Source: an uncultured Collinsella sp.
Lineage (GTDB): Bacteria; Actinomycetota; Coriobacteriia; Coriobacteriales; Coriobacteriaceae
Assembly: GCA_958437935.1 (NCBI GenBank)
Contig: CAUBPS010000005.1
Location: 56,008-120,007 of the forward strand
Direction: 5' to 3'
DNA length: 64,000 nt
Shown here one piece after another: positions 25,692 to 35,788 of the stretch (position 1 is the stretch's first letter; the number at the start of each line of letters is the position of its first letter). Below the pieces are notes generated by a model. It searched no databases, was not told where the DNA came from, and was given only the letters and a program-made list of their open reading frames with translations. The position numbers and the translations under genes are program-made.

Positions 25692-27428
25692 CTACTCACC
25701 TCCCTTCATCTGCGATTCCGCAATGGCGCGGTACACCTCGCAGGTCTCCATCAACTCGTCGTGCGTGCCCAAGCCCACGACCTCGCCATCCTTGAGCACC
25801 ACGATCTGGTCGGCGTGCAAGATCGTCGAGATACGCTGCGCGATGATGAGCACCGCGGCATCGCGCGTCTCGTCCTGCAGCGCATGGCGCAGGGCCGCGT
25901 CGGTCTTGAAGTCCAGGGCCGAAAAGCTATCGTCGAAGATATACAGATCAGCGTGCTTCATGAGCGCACGGGCGATGGCCAGGCGCTGACGCTGGCCGCC
26001 CGAGAAGTTCGTACCGCCCTGCGCCACCGGGGTATCGAGCCCCTGCGGCTGATCGAGCACGAAGGTGCTCTGGGCAACCCGCAGCGCGTGAAGCATGTCG
26101 GCCTCGGTCGCATCCTCGTTGCCATAGCGCAGGTTGCTCGCCACCGTGCCCGAGAACAGCCACGCCTTCTGCGGCACGTAAGCGATATGCCCGCGAATCT
26201 CGTCTTGCGAAAGGTCGCGCAGGTCAACACCGTTGAGGCGTATGGCGCCCTTCGAGGCATCGTGGAAACGCAACAAGAGCTTGGCCACCGTCGATTTGCC
26301 CGATCCCGTCGAACCCACAATCGCGGTCGTCTGGCCACGGCGACAGGCAAAGCTCAGATCGCACAGTGTGTCCTCGTCGGCGTCGTCAAAACGAAACGAC
26401 ATATGATCGAACACGGCGACCGCGTCGGCTCCGTCCTTTGAGTCGGACGCGCCCGCGTCGAGCGTACCCTCACCATCAACGATGCTCGGCTCAATCTGGA
26501 GCACCTGCCGTGCACGGTTGAGGCACGCCGCGGCACGCGGCAACGTCAGGATCACCATCTGCGCCATCATCACAAAGAACAGGATCAGCAGCGCGTATTC
26601 CAACACGGCCGAGATGCTGCCAATTTGCATGGCGTGGACGCCTACGCGATTGCCTCCCACCCACAGCACCGCCACCTCGGCGATATTCATCAGAAAGAAG
26701 CAGGAGCTATCGAGACCCACAAACAGGTGGTTGACCTTGATGGCGTTGGCCGCGTAATCGCTAAACACCTCGTCTAGGCGCTGCTCCTCATGGCGCTCCT
26801 TGTTAAACGCGCGGATGACGCGCACGCCCACGATGTTCTCGCGCAGCACCACGTTCATACGGTCGATAAAACTCTGCAGGCGCATAAAAATCGGCGCTGC
26901 GTTGGCGACCGTAAAGACCGCCGCCACCAGTACAATCGCCACGACTGCACCCAGCAGCGTACCCATGGCGGGATCGATATGCCAAGCGAAGATGATACCC
27001 GCCACGGCCAAAAACGGCACCGGCAGCACCAGCTGAATCGTCTGCAGAATCGCCTGTTGGATCACGTTGATGTCGTTGAGCGAGCGCGTGATCATCGAGC
27101 CGGTGCCAAAGCGCTCAAAGTCGCTGGCAGACAGCTCGAGTGACTTGTCGTAGACGGCGTTGCGGATGTCACAGGCCACGTTGGCCGCCAGGCGAGCCGA
27201 AAGATAACAGCCCAGCACCGCGCCACCGCTGGCCATGCCGGTCGCGATAAGCATGTACAGGCCGTTGCGCAGGATGTAGTCGACATCACCCGTCGTGATG
27301 CCGGTATTGACCATATTCGCCAACATCGTAGGCACCAGCAGCGTGCCGACGTTATCTATCAGCAGCACAAACAGTGTCACCGCAATCAGCCCGCGATACG
27401 GCCTCATAAACCTCATTAAGAGTCGCAC
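25692..27428 (-). CDS. ABC exporter half-transporter, degenerate-site subunit
   Basis: 578 residues if the GTG at 27428 is used (MRLLMRFMRPYRGL); the ATG at 27416, which overlaps the MarR stop as TAATG, is the alternative. GGGGGAG serves either. Six membrane helices precede the ATPase domain: Walker A GSTGSGKST, signature FSGGQRQR, and Walker B LYIFDDSFSALD with Asp in place of the catalytic Glu; the switch reads AQRIST. It is thus the non-catalytic half of a heterodimer with 23687-25690, mirroring the 12.3-16 kb pair. Confidence 0.9.
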   Translation of the reverse strand: MRLLMRFMRPYRGLIAVTLFVLLIDNVGTLLVPTMLANMVNTGITTGDVDYILRNGLYMLIATGMASGGAVLGCYLSARLAANVACDIRNAVYDKSLELSASDFERFGTGSMITRSLNDINVIQQAILQTIQLVLPVPFLAVAGIIFAWHIDPAMGTLLGAVVAIVLVAAVFTVANAAPIFMRLQSFIDRMNVVLRENIVGVRVIRAFNKERHEEQRLDEVFSDYAANAIKVNHLFVGLDSSCFFLMNIAEVAVLWVGGNRVGVHAMQIGSISAVLEYALLILFFVMMAQMVILTLPRAAACLNRARQVLQIEPSIVDGEGTLDAGASDSKDGADAVAVFDHMSFRFDDADEDTLCDLSFACRRGQTTAIVGSTGSGKSTVAKLLLRFHDASKGAIRLNGVDLRDLSQDEIRGHIAYVPQKAWLFSGTVASNLRYGNEDATEADMLHALRVAQSTFVLDQPQGLDTPVAQGGTNFSGGQRQRLAIARALMKHADLYIFDDSFSALDFKTDAALRHALQDETRDAAVLIIAQRISTILHADQIVVLKDGEVVGLGTHDELMETCEVYRAIAESQMKGGE

Positions 27429-27928
27429 GTCTCCCCCTCTTCTTGATTTTCCACTTGGCTCTCGGCGGCCATCTGCTGTTTAAACGCTTCGCACTCCTCG
27501 TTGAGCACGTGGGAAAACTTGCCGACCAGACGCATAATCTCACGCTGTTCCCAGGGCTCGAGCGCGCCAAAGGCACGCTGCTCGGCTTTAACCGCCGGCA
27601 ACACATACTGCTCGGCGAACCGCCGGCCCTCATCGGTCAAACAAACGACCTTATTCTTACGACTGCCTTCGGCAAATTCCAGCGTTGCAAGCCCTCGCGC
27701 CGTCAGGGTTTTAATTGCCGAGTTAATGGTCTGCTTGCCGTAGAACCATTCGCTCGTGAGCCGGCTCACAGCAACGTCTTCGTCCGCCGTGCTGATATCG
27801 ACGAGCATCCAATAGGCGCAATCCGAAAGGCCGCAGGCACGCGCGAACTCTGAATAAATACGGTCGAGCCCGTTGAGCATCCGGTCAAAATCGACCGACG
27901 TAACCGCGCAATCCATCTCTCCCACCAT
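27416..27928 (-). CDS. MarR family transcriptional regulator of the ABC exporter operon
   Basis: 170 residues. Winged helix region: AVSRLTSEWFYGKQTINSAI, KTLTARGLATLEF and SRKNKVVCLTDEGRRF fit the MarR recognition helix and wing. The C-terminus is long and acidic (QVENQEEGETCDS). Two ATGs, 27928 and 27916, are possible; the second has GGGAG close upstream. It is the first gene of a three-gene operon and overlaps the exporter start. Two copies of an 18-bp site lie directly upstream, so it probably represses its own operon and releases on binding an exporter substrate; the inducer is unknown. Confidence 0.88.
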   Translation of the reverse strand: MVGEMDCAVTSVDFDRMLNGLDRIYSEFARACGLSDCAYWMLVDISTADEDVAVSRLTSEWFYGKQTINSAIKTLTARGLATLEFAEGSRKNKVVCLTDEGRRFAEQYVLPAVKAEQRAFGALEPWEQREIMRLVGKFSHVLNEECEAFKQQMAAESQVENQEEGETCDS

Positions 27929-27932
27929 TCGA

Positions 27933-27983
27933 TAGTCCGAATTTTGACTAATTGAGATTTCAGATTAGTCCGAGTTTTGACTA
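27933..27983. promoter_or_regulatory. duplicated MarR-type operator
   Basis: TAGTCCGAATTTTGACTA (27933-27950) and TAGTCCGAGTTTTGACTA (27966-27983) differ at one base. Each is a dyad TAGTC-N8-GACTA. They are 33 bp apart, about three helical turns, and lie just before the MarR start. Confidence 0.75.
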
Positions 27984-28030
27984 TCGTCAAGGGCTTCGTT
28001 CGCAGCGCGCAGGCTATACAACATATCGAC

Positions 28031-28067
28031 AAAAAAGACCGCCGGCGCGGGGGCAGCGCCGGCGGTC
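28031..28067 (-). terminator. intrinsic terminator of the 28093 gene
   Basis: On the minus strand GACCGCCGGCGC pairs with GCGCCGGCGGTC and is followed by TTTTTT. Confidence 0.9.
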
Positions 28068-28092
28068 ATGAGAGGAAATCGATTATTTGCTG

Positions 28093-28383
28093 CTAGGCGG
28101 CGACGGCCTCGTAGACCGTAGCGCCCGAGAAGCTGTCGTGCAGGCTCTTGCCGCAGATCCAAGGCAGCTCGACAACCTCGCAGACCGTGTTGACCAGCTC
28201 GGAGCAGTCAGTAAAGTGGCCCTTATCGTTGAGGGCCTCGCAATCCTGAACACGCCAATAGCCATCGGTGTGCGTGATGTAGTACTCGTGATCGTTGATC
28301 GACACGAAAGCGCGCGTCTTGGAACGCAGCAGCTTCAGAAATCCTTCGAAATCGGTCTCGACGACATCTCCAGCCTGGAACAT
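28093..28383 (-). CDS. conserved-looking hypothetical protein (96 aa)
   Basis: Start at 28383 (MFQAGDVVET) with a perfect AGGAGGT 7 nt upstream. The 96-residue protein has no signal peptide or membrane segment; it contains two Cys in DCEALNDKGHFTDC and one more in LPWICGKSL, plus an alternating beta-like stretch (AFVSINDHEYYITHTDGYW). I recognise no family. The very strong ribosome site, own terminator and isolated position suggest a well-expressed small cytoplasmic protein. The 295-bp region upstream (28384-28678) holds only AT-rich putative promoter sequence and no gene. Confidence 0.75.
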   Translation of the reverse strand: MFQAGDVVETDFEGFLKLLRSKTRAFVSINDHEYYITHTDGYWRVQDCEALNDKGHFTDCSELVNTVCEVVELPWICGKSLHDSFSGATVYEAVAA

Positions 28384-28678
28384 GATAGTTACCTCCTGGC
28401 CCGGCGCCACCACGGCGCGTTGATAAACGTTGGTACTCCTTTAGTAAAACCTTTATCAGAAGTTATGCGGACATCATTTAGGCAAGTGGTAAAAAACCGC
28501 AGGGTAGACGGGATAAAACGTTTAACCATCCCATTGGTTTATCACATTCTTGCCGCAGTTTTATGCAAGCCGACTTTTCCGATTGGCGGCTATTGCTGTT
28601 TGGGGCCCTCCGCGCGATTACGGCTACGGCACGACGGGTAAGAACGGAGCATCTGCAACGTCATCGCTAGGAGAACCC

Positions 28679-29200
28679 ATGGAGACCATCGAAGCGCTCA
28701 TTCACCGCCGCAGCTGCCGCAACTATAGCGATCGCCCCGTCGAAGCCGAAAAGCTCGCACGCATTATCGAGGCAGGCCAGTACGCGCCCAGCGGCATGGG
28801 GCGCCAGCCGGTGACGTTTGTCGCCGTTACCGACCCCGCGACCGTCGAGCGCCTCTCGCAGCTTAATGCCCAAGTTATGGGCAGCGATGGCGACCCCTTC
28901 TACGGCGCTAAAACCGTTGTTGTGGTGCTGGTCGACCACAGCGTGCCCACGCATCTGGAAGACGGCTCGCTTGCCATGGGCAACCTACTCAACGCGGCTT
29001 ATGCACTGGGTGTCGATTCGTGCTAGATCCACCGCGCGCACGAGGTCTTCGACTCGCCCGAAGGCCTGGAGCTGCTGGCCAGCTGGGGTCTGCCCGCCGA
29101 CGGAAGCCTACGCGGCGTCGGTCACTGCGTTCTGGGCTATGCCGAGGGCACGCTCCCCGAGGCCAAGCCGCGCCGCGACAACGTGGTGTATGTAAAGTAG
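28679..29200 (+). pseudogene. nitroreductase gene interrupted by a single amber codon
   Basis: The frame starts at ATG 28679 (AGGAG 6 nt upstream) with METIEALIHRRSCRNYSDRP and stays in the same frame to the TAG at 29198-29200, giving 173 residues. Codon 116 (29024-29026) is TAG. Downstream it reads IHRAHEVFDSPEGLELLASW, then GYAEGTLPEAKPRRDNVVYVK, so the frame is otherwise intact. The family has a Trp in this SCWIHRA position, so TGG to TAG is the simplest explanation. The truncated 115-residue product would lose the C-terminal FMN-domain strands. It may be a recent pseudogene, strain variant or base-call error. Confidence 0.8.
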
Positions 29201-29204
29201 GAAG

Positions 29205-29343
29205 TTCCGCCGTTCTACCGAACGGCGGACCCGCTGACGCTGCGCGAGCCGCATTCACGCCAATCTGACGTTCAATTTCGAGGGCGCGACCAGAAGGTCA
29301 GCGTCCTCTCATTTCACGTCACCTTGGCGCAAATGCGGCTCGC
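29205..29343. repeat. variable-arm hairpin element, family B, copy 1, with preceding small hairpin
   Basis: A small hairpin TCCGCCGTT..AACGGCGGA (29206-29229) precedes the element. Element arms GCGAGCCGCATTCACGCCAA (29244-29263) and TTGGCGCAAATGCGGCTCGC (29324-29343) enclose a conserved core: ATCTGACGTTCAA, a stem GAGGGCGC/GCGTCCTC capped by GACC-AGAA-GGTC, then TTTCACGTCACC. Both arm mismatches are C/A on the plus strand, that is G.U on the minus strand. Copy 2 is at 38755-38863. Confidence 0.75.
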
Positions 29344-29439
29344 TCGCTGTTGGTGACTGACATCGGGTGCACCACTGTTGGCATTCGACACTTGGGCAGC
29401 CAAAAGGCCCCATCCCAAATTTGCTGCCCCACTCGCAAC

Positions 29440-30015
29440 TTATCTTGCCGATGGAGTTGTCGTCGTTTCGTTCGTGTGAGTCGTTTCGGCGCCGTCGTCT
29501 TGTTCGTCCTCGTCCTTTTGCGCATCGGCGATGGTGGAGGCAGCCGCAACGATACCGCGCTGGGGCGCGACGCCCGTCTGGGTCTGAACGCCCTCGACAA
29601 CTTCTGTGCCTGCATGCGCGAGCTCGGGCGACTTAAACATTGCGTCCAGATTGGCCCCGCCGCCGGCGTAACCAAGCGCCGCGAGCGCGATGACAATCAC
29701 CGCAACAACGACCACGATCGGCACGTAACGATGCCAGCCTGCGGGATTGAGGCCGCTACGGCGAGCAGCGCCACGGCTAATGTAGCCGAGCGTTCCATCG
29801 TGCTTGAGCTTTGACCCCACCACACGCTTACGGCCCCGCAGCGATGATTCGGCCTGCATGGCCAAGCGAGCGCTTGCCGAAGGATAGCCATATTTAGTGC
29901 GTTTGAACGAGCCGTCGAACCCCGAGGCGCTTTTGCCCCACGTCCGCGAAGTCGTGCGACGGTTGACCGGCGCCGCGGGCTTTCGAGCCCGATTTGTTTT
30001 TGAAGTCTCCGCCAT
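29440..30015 (-). CDS. hypothetical single-pass membrane protein
   Basis: 191 residues from ATG 30015 (MAETSKTNRARK); the ribosome site is weak (GGGGGCG). The N-terminal 100 residues are strongly basic (Arg/Lys-rich, repeated S-R/K patterns), a membrane segment spans about 101-122 (YVPIVVVVAVIVIALAALGY), and the outer C-terminal part is acidic and Thr-rich with DAQKDEDEQDD. The layout suggests a cytoplasmic basic domain, perhaps DNA- or envelope-associated, but I recognise no family. It lies 84 bp downstream of the regulator at 30100-31317. Confidence 0.65.
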   Translation of the reverse strand: MAETSKTNRARKPAAPVNRRTTSRTWGKSASGFDGSFKRTKYGYPSASARLAMQAESSLRGRKRVVGSKLKHDGTLGYISRGAARRSGLNPAGWHRYVPIVVVVAVIVIALAALGYAGGGANLDAMFKSPELAHAGTEVVEGVQTQTGVAPQRGIVAAASTIADAQKDEDEQDDGAETTHTNETTTTPSAR

Positions 30016-30099
30016 ACGCCCCCGAACGCCGTAACAGAATCGAAACAATACTGCTTTGGACTGTAGCACACGTACCGCACGCGGTCACGGGAACCTCGC

Positions 30100-31317
30100 T
30101 TAACGGTCGTCGTCCTTCAGCAGGCGCCACAGGGTCGTACGACTTATGCCTAGCACTTCGGCAGCTCGGGTCCTGTTACCGTGAAGGTGGCCTACGACCA
30201 GCCGTGCGATATCGCGCTCAGTATCGACCAGAGGCCGCAAGATATACAAATCGCTTTCGAGCGTCGGGGCACCAAAGGTCGCGGTCTTGATAACGTCCTC
30301 CTGGGCAAGTACCTCTTCTGCCACCGCCCGCTCGGCCGCGCCCGTCCCCACTAATATATAAAGTCGTTCCGAAACCTCGCGCAGCTGTAGATAGTTGCGG
30401 GGCCATCGATAGGCATCGAGTGTCTTTGCCGCCGCGGACGATAAGGCAGGTGTTGCTGTCTCAAACATATCTGCCAGATACTCCAGATAGCGTGCAACCT
30501 TTTCCGACGCGCCGCCCTGCTCGGCAATCGCCGGCGCCACACTCACGGCACAGGCCAGACGCTCGGTTACAAAAGCAGCCTGATCGCTTTCGCCGCCGCC
30601 CGGCATATCGTTTGCCGTCAACACCACATGGCAACGAGTTGCGAGCGCCGTGTCGATCATTGCGGACACGAGCTCACGCAGGCGCTGGGGACCAACGGCA
30701 TGCCAGCCGCCCATGCAAAGTGTCAGCCCCGTTTGGAATAGCGGCGATTCGGAACTTTTGAGCAGATGGCGCCAGCCGCGATCCGTAAGCTCATCGAGCG
30801 CAACGGACACAAAGGGCTGATCGGCATAGGGTCCATCCAGGTACAAACGTTTTGCAATCTGATCCTGTCCCGCGCCCAGCTCGCCCTCGAGCATAAGGGG
30901 CACCCCGCGCGCATAGCTCTCCCGTACGGGGGCAGCGACCGCCGCCGCGTCTTCGACGATGCCGTACGTACTCGACTCGTAGCGAACCTCGACTTCGTCG
31001 GCATTGAGCCACTCGATGCCCGCATGCGCCGCGGCGGCGCGCACCTCATGCGCCACGACCACCCAAAGCGCCCCGTGTTCCTTGGCCGTCGGACGCACCG
31101 TCAAGCTCAACCGCATGCCCTCGTATCCCATCACCAGGCGCGCCCCATCGCCCACGCGAGCGAGACGCTCGGAAACAAAAGCGGCGACATCCTGCTCAAG
31201 CGCAGCGTCACTCATGGTCGAGATCACAACGCCACCGCGCTCATCGATTGCCAGCGCCGATGCTCCGGCTGCGGACAATGCCTCGATCAGAATCTGCAGC
31301 TTGACATCGCTGTCCAT
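30100..31317 (-). CDS. NtrC/Fis-type transcriptional regulator with degenerate ATPase
   Basis: 405 residues. The N-terminal 100 residues look like a PAS/PrpR-type sensor. A central AAA+-like region follows, with MLEGELGAGQDQIAKRLY at the Walker A position: the conserved GKE Lys is Gln, and the sigma-54-contact GAFTGA loop is absent. The C-terminus ends in a Fis-type helix-turn-helix, VGHLHGNRTRAAEVLGISRT and TLWRLLK. This suggests a protein descended from sigma-54 activators that no longer hydrolyses ATP and binds DNA as a conventional regulator. A TGAAC-N6-GTTCA dyad lies 62 bp upstream of its start and may be its own operator. Target genes are not evident. Confidence 0.75.
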   Translation of the reverse strand: MDSDVKLQILIEALSAAGASALAIDERGGVVISTMSDAALEQDVAAFVSERLARVGDGARLVMGYEGMRLSLTVRPTAKEHGALWVVVAHEVRAAAAHAGIEWLNADEVEVRYESSTYGIVEDAAAVAAPVRESYARGVPLMLEGELGAGQDQIAKRLYLDGPYADQPFVSVALDELTDRGWRHLLKSSESPLFQTGLTLCMGGWHAVGPQRLRELVSAMIDTALATRCHVVLTANDMPGGGESDQAAFVTERLACAVSVAPAIAEQGGASEKVARYLEYLADMFETATPALSSAAAKTLDAYRWPRNYLQLREVSERLYILVGTGAAERAVAEEVLAQEDVIKTATFGAPTLESDLYILRPLVDTERDIARLVVGHLHGNRTRAAEVLGISRTTLWRLLKDDDR

Positions 31318-31379
31318 GGTTCGCCCCGTCTCCAGCCACGACCCTTATCTGTGGCTTGGCATCTCAAGTGTTCCAAAAT

Positions 31380-31395
31380 TGAACGATAATGTTCA
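31380..31395. promoter_or_regulatory. candidate operator upstream of the NtrC/Fis-type regulator
   Basis: TGAAC-GATAAT-GTTCA is a perfect 5+5 dyad. The 265-bp stretch 31318-31582 otherwise holds a GCCCCGC/GCGGGGC hairpin near 31442-31470 and no gene. Confidence 0.4.
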
Positions 31396-31582
31396 CCAAA
31401 CACTATAGGGCCTGCGGCGCCTTCTTGCGAATATATGAATTGCCCCGCATCGCCATCCTGGCGGGGCGATAAGAGCTCTTCGGGACCTATCAACCTGCGG
31501 ACAAGCCATACCCGCAAGAGCTCCTATCGCTCCACCGTGAGAATGCGCTCACCGGCAACCAGCACGCAAATAAGCTACTTCT

Positions 31583-32617
31583 CTACCAGATTCCCAGCAC
31601 GTGCTGCATTCCCAAACTCATGCACGCAATGCCAATCCAACAGCAAAAACCCAATGCGATGGGCTTGCCGCCCTTTTTGACCAGCTCGACGATATCGGTA
31701 TTAAAACCAATAGCCGCCATGGCCATCACGATAAAGAACTTCGACAGCTCCTTGATGGGCGCCGTAATGGACGCGGGGAGCTGAAGCACCGTGGTGATCA
31801 CGCTCGCCAGCACAAAGAACAGCACGAACATGGGAAAAGCGCGTTTAAGCGAGAACGTACTTTTGGCGTCGCCGCCGGCCTTGCGCGCCAGATGCATCTG
31901 CCAGCATGCGAGGGCCAACGTGATGGGAATGATGGCCAGCGTCCTGGTGAGCTTGACCACTGTGGCGCTTTCGAGCACATTGGCGCCGGGATGCATGCTG
32001 TCCCAAGCGCTCGCCGCAGCCGTTACGGACGAGGTGTCGTTGATGGCGGTGCCGGCAAACAGGCCAAAGCCCTCGTTGGTCAGCCCAAGCATGCCGCCGA
32101 GCGTCGGAAACACGAGCGCCGCGATAACGTTAAACAGAAAGATGACCGAAATAGCCTGGGCAATCTCGCGATCGTCGGCATCGATGACGGGCGCGGTCGC
32201 GGCGATGGCAGAACCGCCGCAAATCGACGAACCCACACCCACAAGCGTCGCGATCTTGCCCGGTACGTTCATGACGCGGCAGAGCACAAAGGCGATGACA
32301 AGCGAGGTCGAGATTGTCGCCACGATAATCGGCAGCGACTGGGCGCCCTTGGACAGAATCTGGGAGAGGTTCATGCCAAAGCCAAGCAGGATAACCGCGT
32401 ACTGCAAGACTTTTTTGGACGTATAGGTAACGCCGGCAGCGAGCTGTTCGCGACGATTCTTGGGAAAGACGAGCGCCAGGACCATGCCAAAGAGGATGGC
32501 AAACACCGGCCCGCCAACCACCTCAATTTGTTTGCCGAGCAGCGTCGCGGGGATAGCGATAATCAGGCAGAACAAGACGCCCTTCCAGCGCTCGCGTACG
32601 ATATTCGCCAGTTGCAT
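31583..32617 (-). CDS. YeiH family putative sulfate/anion exporter
   Basis: 344 residues with about ten membrane segments. Family blocks: GGPVFAILFGMVLALVFP, YTSKKVLQYAVILLGFGMNL, VGVGSSICGGSAIAATAPVI and FAGTAINDTSSVTAAASAW, which are the conserved Cons_hypoth698/YeiH motifs. The ATG at 32617 follows AAGGA. The protein is divergent from a GntR regulator (32811), with 193 bp between starts, an arrangement in which the regulator often controls the transporter. The E. coli homologue's substrate is uncertain; export of sulfate-like anions is only an annotation convention. Confidence 0.88.
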   Translation of the reverse strand: MQLANIVRERWKGVLFCLIIAIPATLLGKQIEVVGGPVFAILFGMVLALVFPKNRREQLAAGVTYTSKKVLQYAVILLGFGMNLSQILSKGAQSLPIIVATISTSLVIAFVLCRVMNVPGKIATLVGVGSSICGGSAIAATAPVIDADDREIAQAISVIFLFNVIAALVFPTLGGMLGLTNEGFGLFAGTAINDTSSVTAAASAWDSMHPGANVLESATVVKLTRTLAIIPITLALACWQMHLARKAGGDAKSTFSLKRAFPMFVLFFVLASVITTVLQLPASITAPIKELSKFFIVMAMAAIGFNTDIVELVKKGGKPIALGFCCWIGIACMSLGMQHVLGIW

Positions 32618-32810
32618 ATGGGATTCCTTCTTTCTGTTTCATGTTTGCGACGGCTTATGATACGGCAACATTGGGCGCAGCCTTGCGTAAACAACGACTA
32701 AGATGCCGCGATAGTTCTCAGGCAACAGCCGAATTACCCACCGCGGAGAGCTGATTCGCGGCATAATTAACAACTGACATATGAGTGTGATAGAACAGTT
32801 GCGAGGCGCT

Positions 32811-33512
32811 ATGGAAGAATCGATGCACGTCGGCGAGCAGGAAACGAGCCTACAGGACCAGTCCTACCACACCATTCGACGCAAAATCGTCTACCTGGAC
32901 TACAAGCCGGGCGAAAAGCTGGGCGTCAAGCAGCTTTGCGACGACCTGGATATGGGGCGCACCCCTGTGCGCGAGGCGCTGGTGCGTCTGGCACAAGAGG
33001 GCCTGGTGCGCACCGTGCCCCAAAGCGGTACCTATGTCTCGCCCATTAACCTCACCCTTGCCGAGAGCGCCTGCTACATTCGCGAACACCTGGAAAAGCA
33101 GGTAATTGTGGAGTGCTGCGCCCGTGCTACCTCGGCAGGCATCGAGCAGATCGACCGAGCCATCGCGCTGCAGGAAAAGGCCATGGCCGAAGAGGATCGC
33201 ATCGGGTTCTTTTTAAGCGACAACCTCATGCACCGCATGATCTTTAGCATCGCGTGCCGCAGCACCGTGTGGTCATGGCTCGAGGAGACCAATGCCGACC
33301 TGGAGCGATTCCGCTGGCTGCGTGCCGCCACGCAGACGCTCGACAATCAGGAGACTGTTAACGAGCACAAGCAAATCCGCCGCGCCATCGCCGGTCGCGA
33401 TCCTATCGAGGCGAGCTTTTTGGTCAGCAAGCACCTGCATATGATGTTTCGCAACCAGACCGAGGTCCTGGACCAGTTCCCCGAGTACTTCGAGACCAGC
33501 AAGCTCCGCTAA
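32811..33512 (+). CDS. GntR family regulator (FadR/FCD subfamily)
   Basis: 233 residues from ATG 32811 (MEESMHVGEQ), with GCGAGG upstream; an ATG at 32781 lacks a ribosome site. Winged helix: SYHTIRRKIVYLDYKPGEKL, VKQLCDDLDMGRTPVREALV, RLAQEGLVRTVPQSGTYVSP is the classic GntR motif. The C-terminal all-helical FCD domain has the conserved metal-binding positions around NLMHRMIFSIA and HKQIRRAIAGRDP. It should bind an acid metabolite and act on the divergent yeiH-like gene or nearby targets. A GGGACAG-family repeat overlaps its stop. Confidence 0.92.
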   Translation: MEESMHVGEQETSLQDQSYHTIRRKIVYLDYKPGEKLGVKQLCDDLDMGRTPVREALVRLAQEGLVRTVPQSGTYVSPINLTLAESACYIREHLEKQVIVECCARATSAGIEQIDRAIALQEKAMAEEDRIGFFLSDNLMHRMIFSIACRSTVWSWLEETNADLERFRWLRAATQTLDNQETVNEHKQIRRAIAGRDPIEASFLVSKHLHMMFRNQTEVLDQFPEYFETSKLR

Positions 33513-33557
33513 CCTGCCAAATAGGGACAGGTTTATTTTGGCAGGTTTTATCTGGGC
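33511..33557. repeat. TTTGGCAGG repeat, copy 1
   Basis: AACCTGCCAAA and TTTTGGCAGGTT arms around a GGGACAGGTTTA core, followed by TTATCTGGG. Four copies of this sequence lie between 33.5 and 39.5 kb. Confidence 0.75.
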
Positions 33558-33566
33558 AAATGCAAC

Positions 33567-33604
33567 AAGGCCCGGCTCCGCCTGATGACGCGGAGTCGGG
33601 CCTT
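33567..33604. terminator. bidirectional terminator downstream of glmS
   Basis: AAGGCCCGGCTCCGC pairs with GCGGAGTCGGGCCTT with one G/T wobble around CTGATGAC. Confidence 0.85.
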
Positions 33605-33628
33605 AGTTGTTAGGATGACGGAACTCGA

Positions 33629-35476
<1,848 letters not shown>

Positions 35477-35585
35477 AAGATAAATCCCTTCGTTCGCGTG
35501 ACTGCAAGACGTCCACGCACAAGGGGCGCTGAGACGTATAACGTTCGAGTATTGTACTCACGCAAACGCAAGCTGATATACCAGA

Positions 35586-35611
35586 AGTGGTATCTCAACT
35601 TAGATACCACT
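35586..35611. promoter_or_regulatory. GntR-type dyad operator between glmS and lacI-type gene
   Basis: AGTGGTATCT-CAACTT-AGATACCACT is a perfect 10+10 inverted repeat, with a further half site GATATACC just upstream (35573-35580). It resembles operators of NagR/DasR-like amino-sugar regulators with AGTGGT/ACCACT ends. A TACAAT box for glmS lies 30 bp away. Confidence 0.6.
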
Positions 35612-35637
35612 CGATGCACACACGTTCAGCCGGTCCG

Positions 35638-35672
35638 AACCACCACAATGGGGACAGGCACCTTCGTGGTGG
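35638..35672. repeat. degenerate GGGGACAGGCACC palindrome
   Basis: AACCACCACAATGGGGACAG then GCACCTTCGTGGTGG repeats the arm and core sequence of the palindrome at 291-343. Confidence 0.6.
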
Positions 35673-35691
35673 CCGCGTTGGCAACAGCGTT

Positions 35692-35740
35692 TCCCCAGAT
35701 AAAACCTGCCAAAATAAACCTGTCCCTTTTTGGTAGGTTT
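35692..35740. repeat. TTTGGCAGG repeat, copy 2 (inverted)
   Basis: CCAGATAAAACCTGCCAAAA, TAAACCTGTCCC, TTTTTGGTAGGTT is the reverse orientation of the copies at 33511, 38893 and 39390. It abuts the promoter region of the LacI-type gene. Confidence 0.7.
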
Positions 35741-35788
35741 AGGATGCTACAATCTGGCTTGTACTTGAAACGCATCAAAGGGGCCGCT

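Noticed and set aside
29024..29026. Recoding of TAG (for example pyrrolysine)
   Set aside because: Many genes in the window end in TAG without readthrough, and the position is a family Trp.
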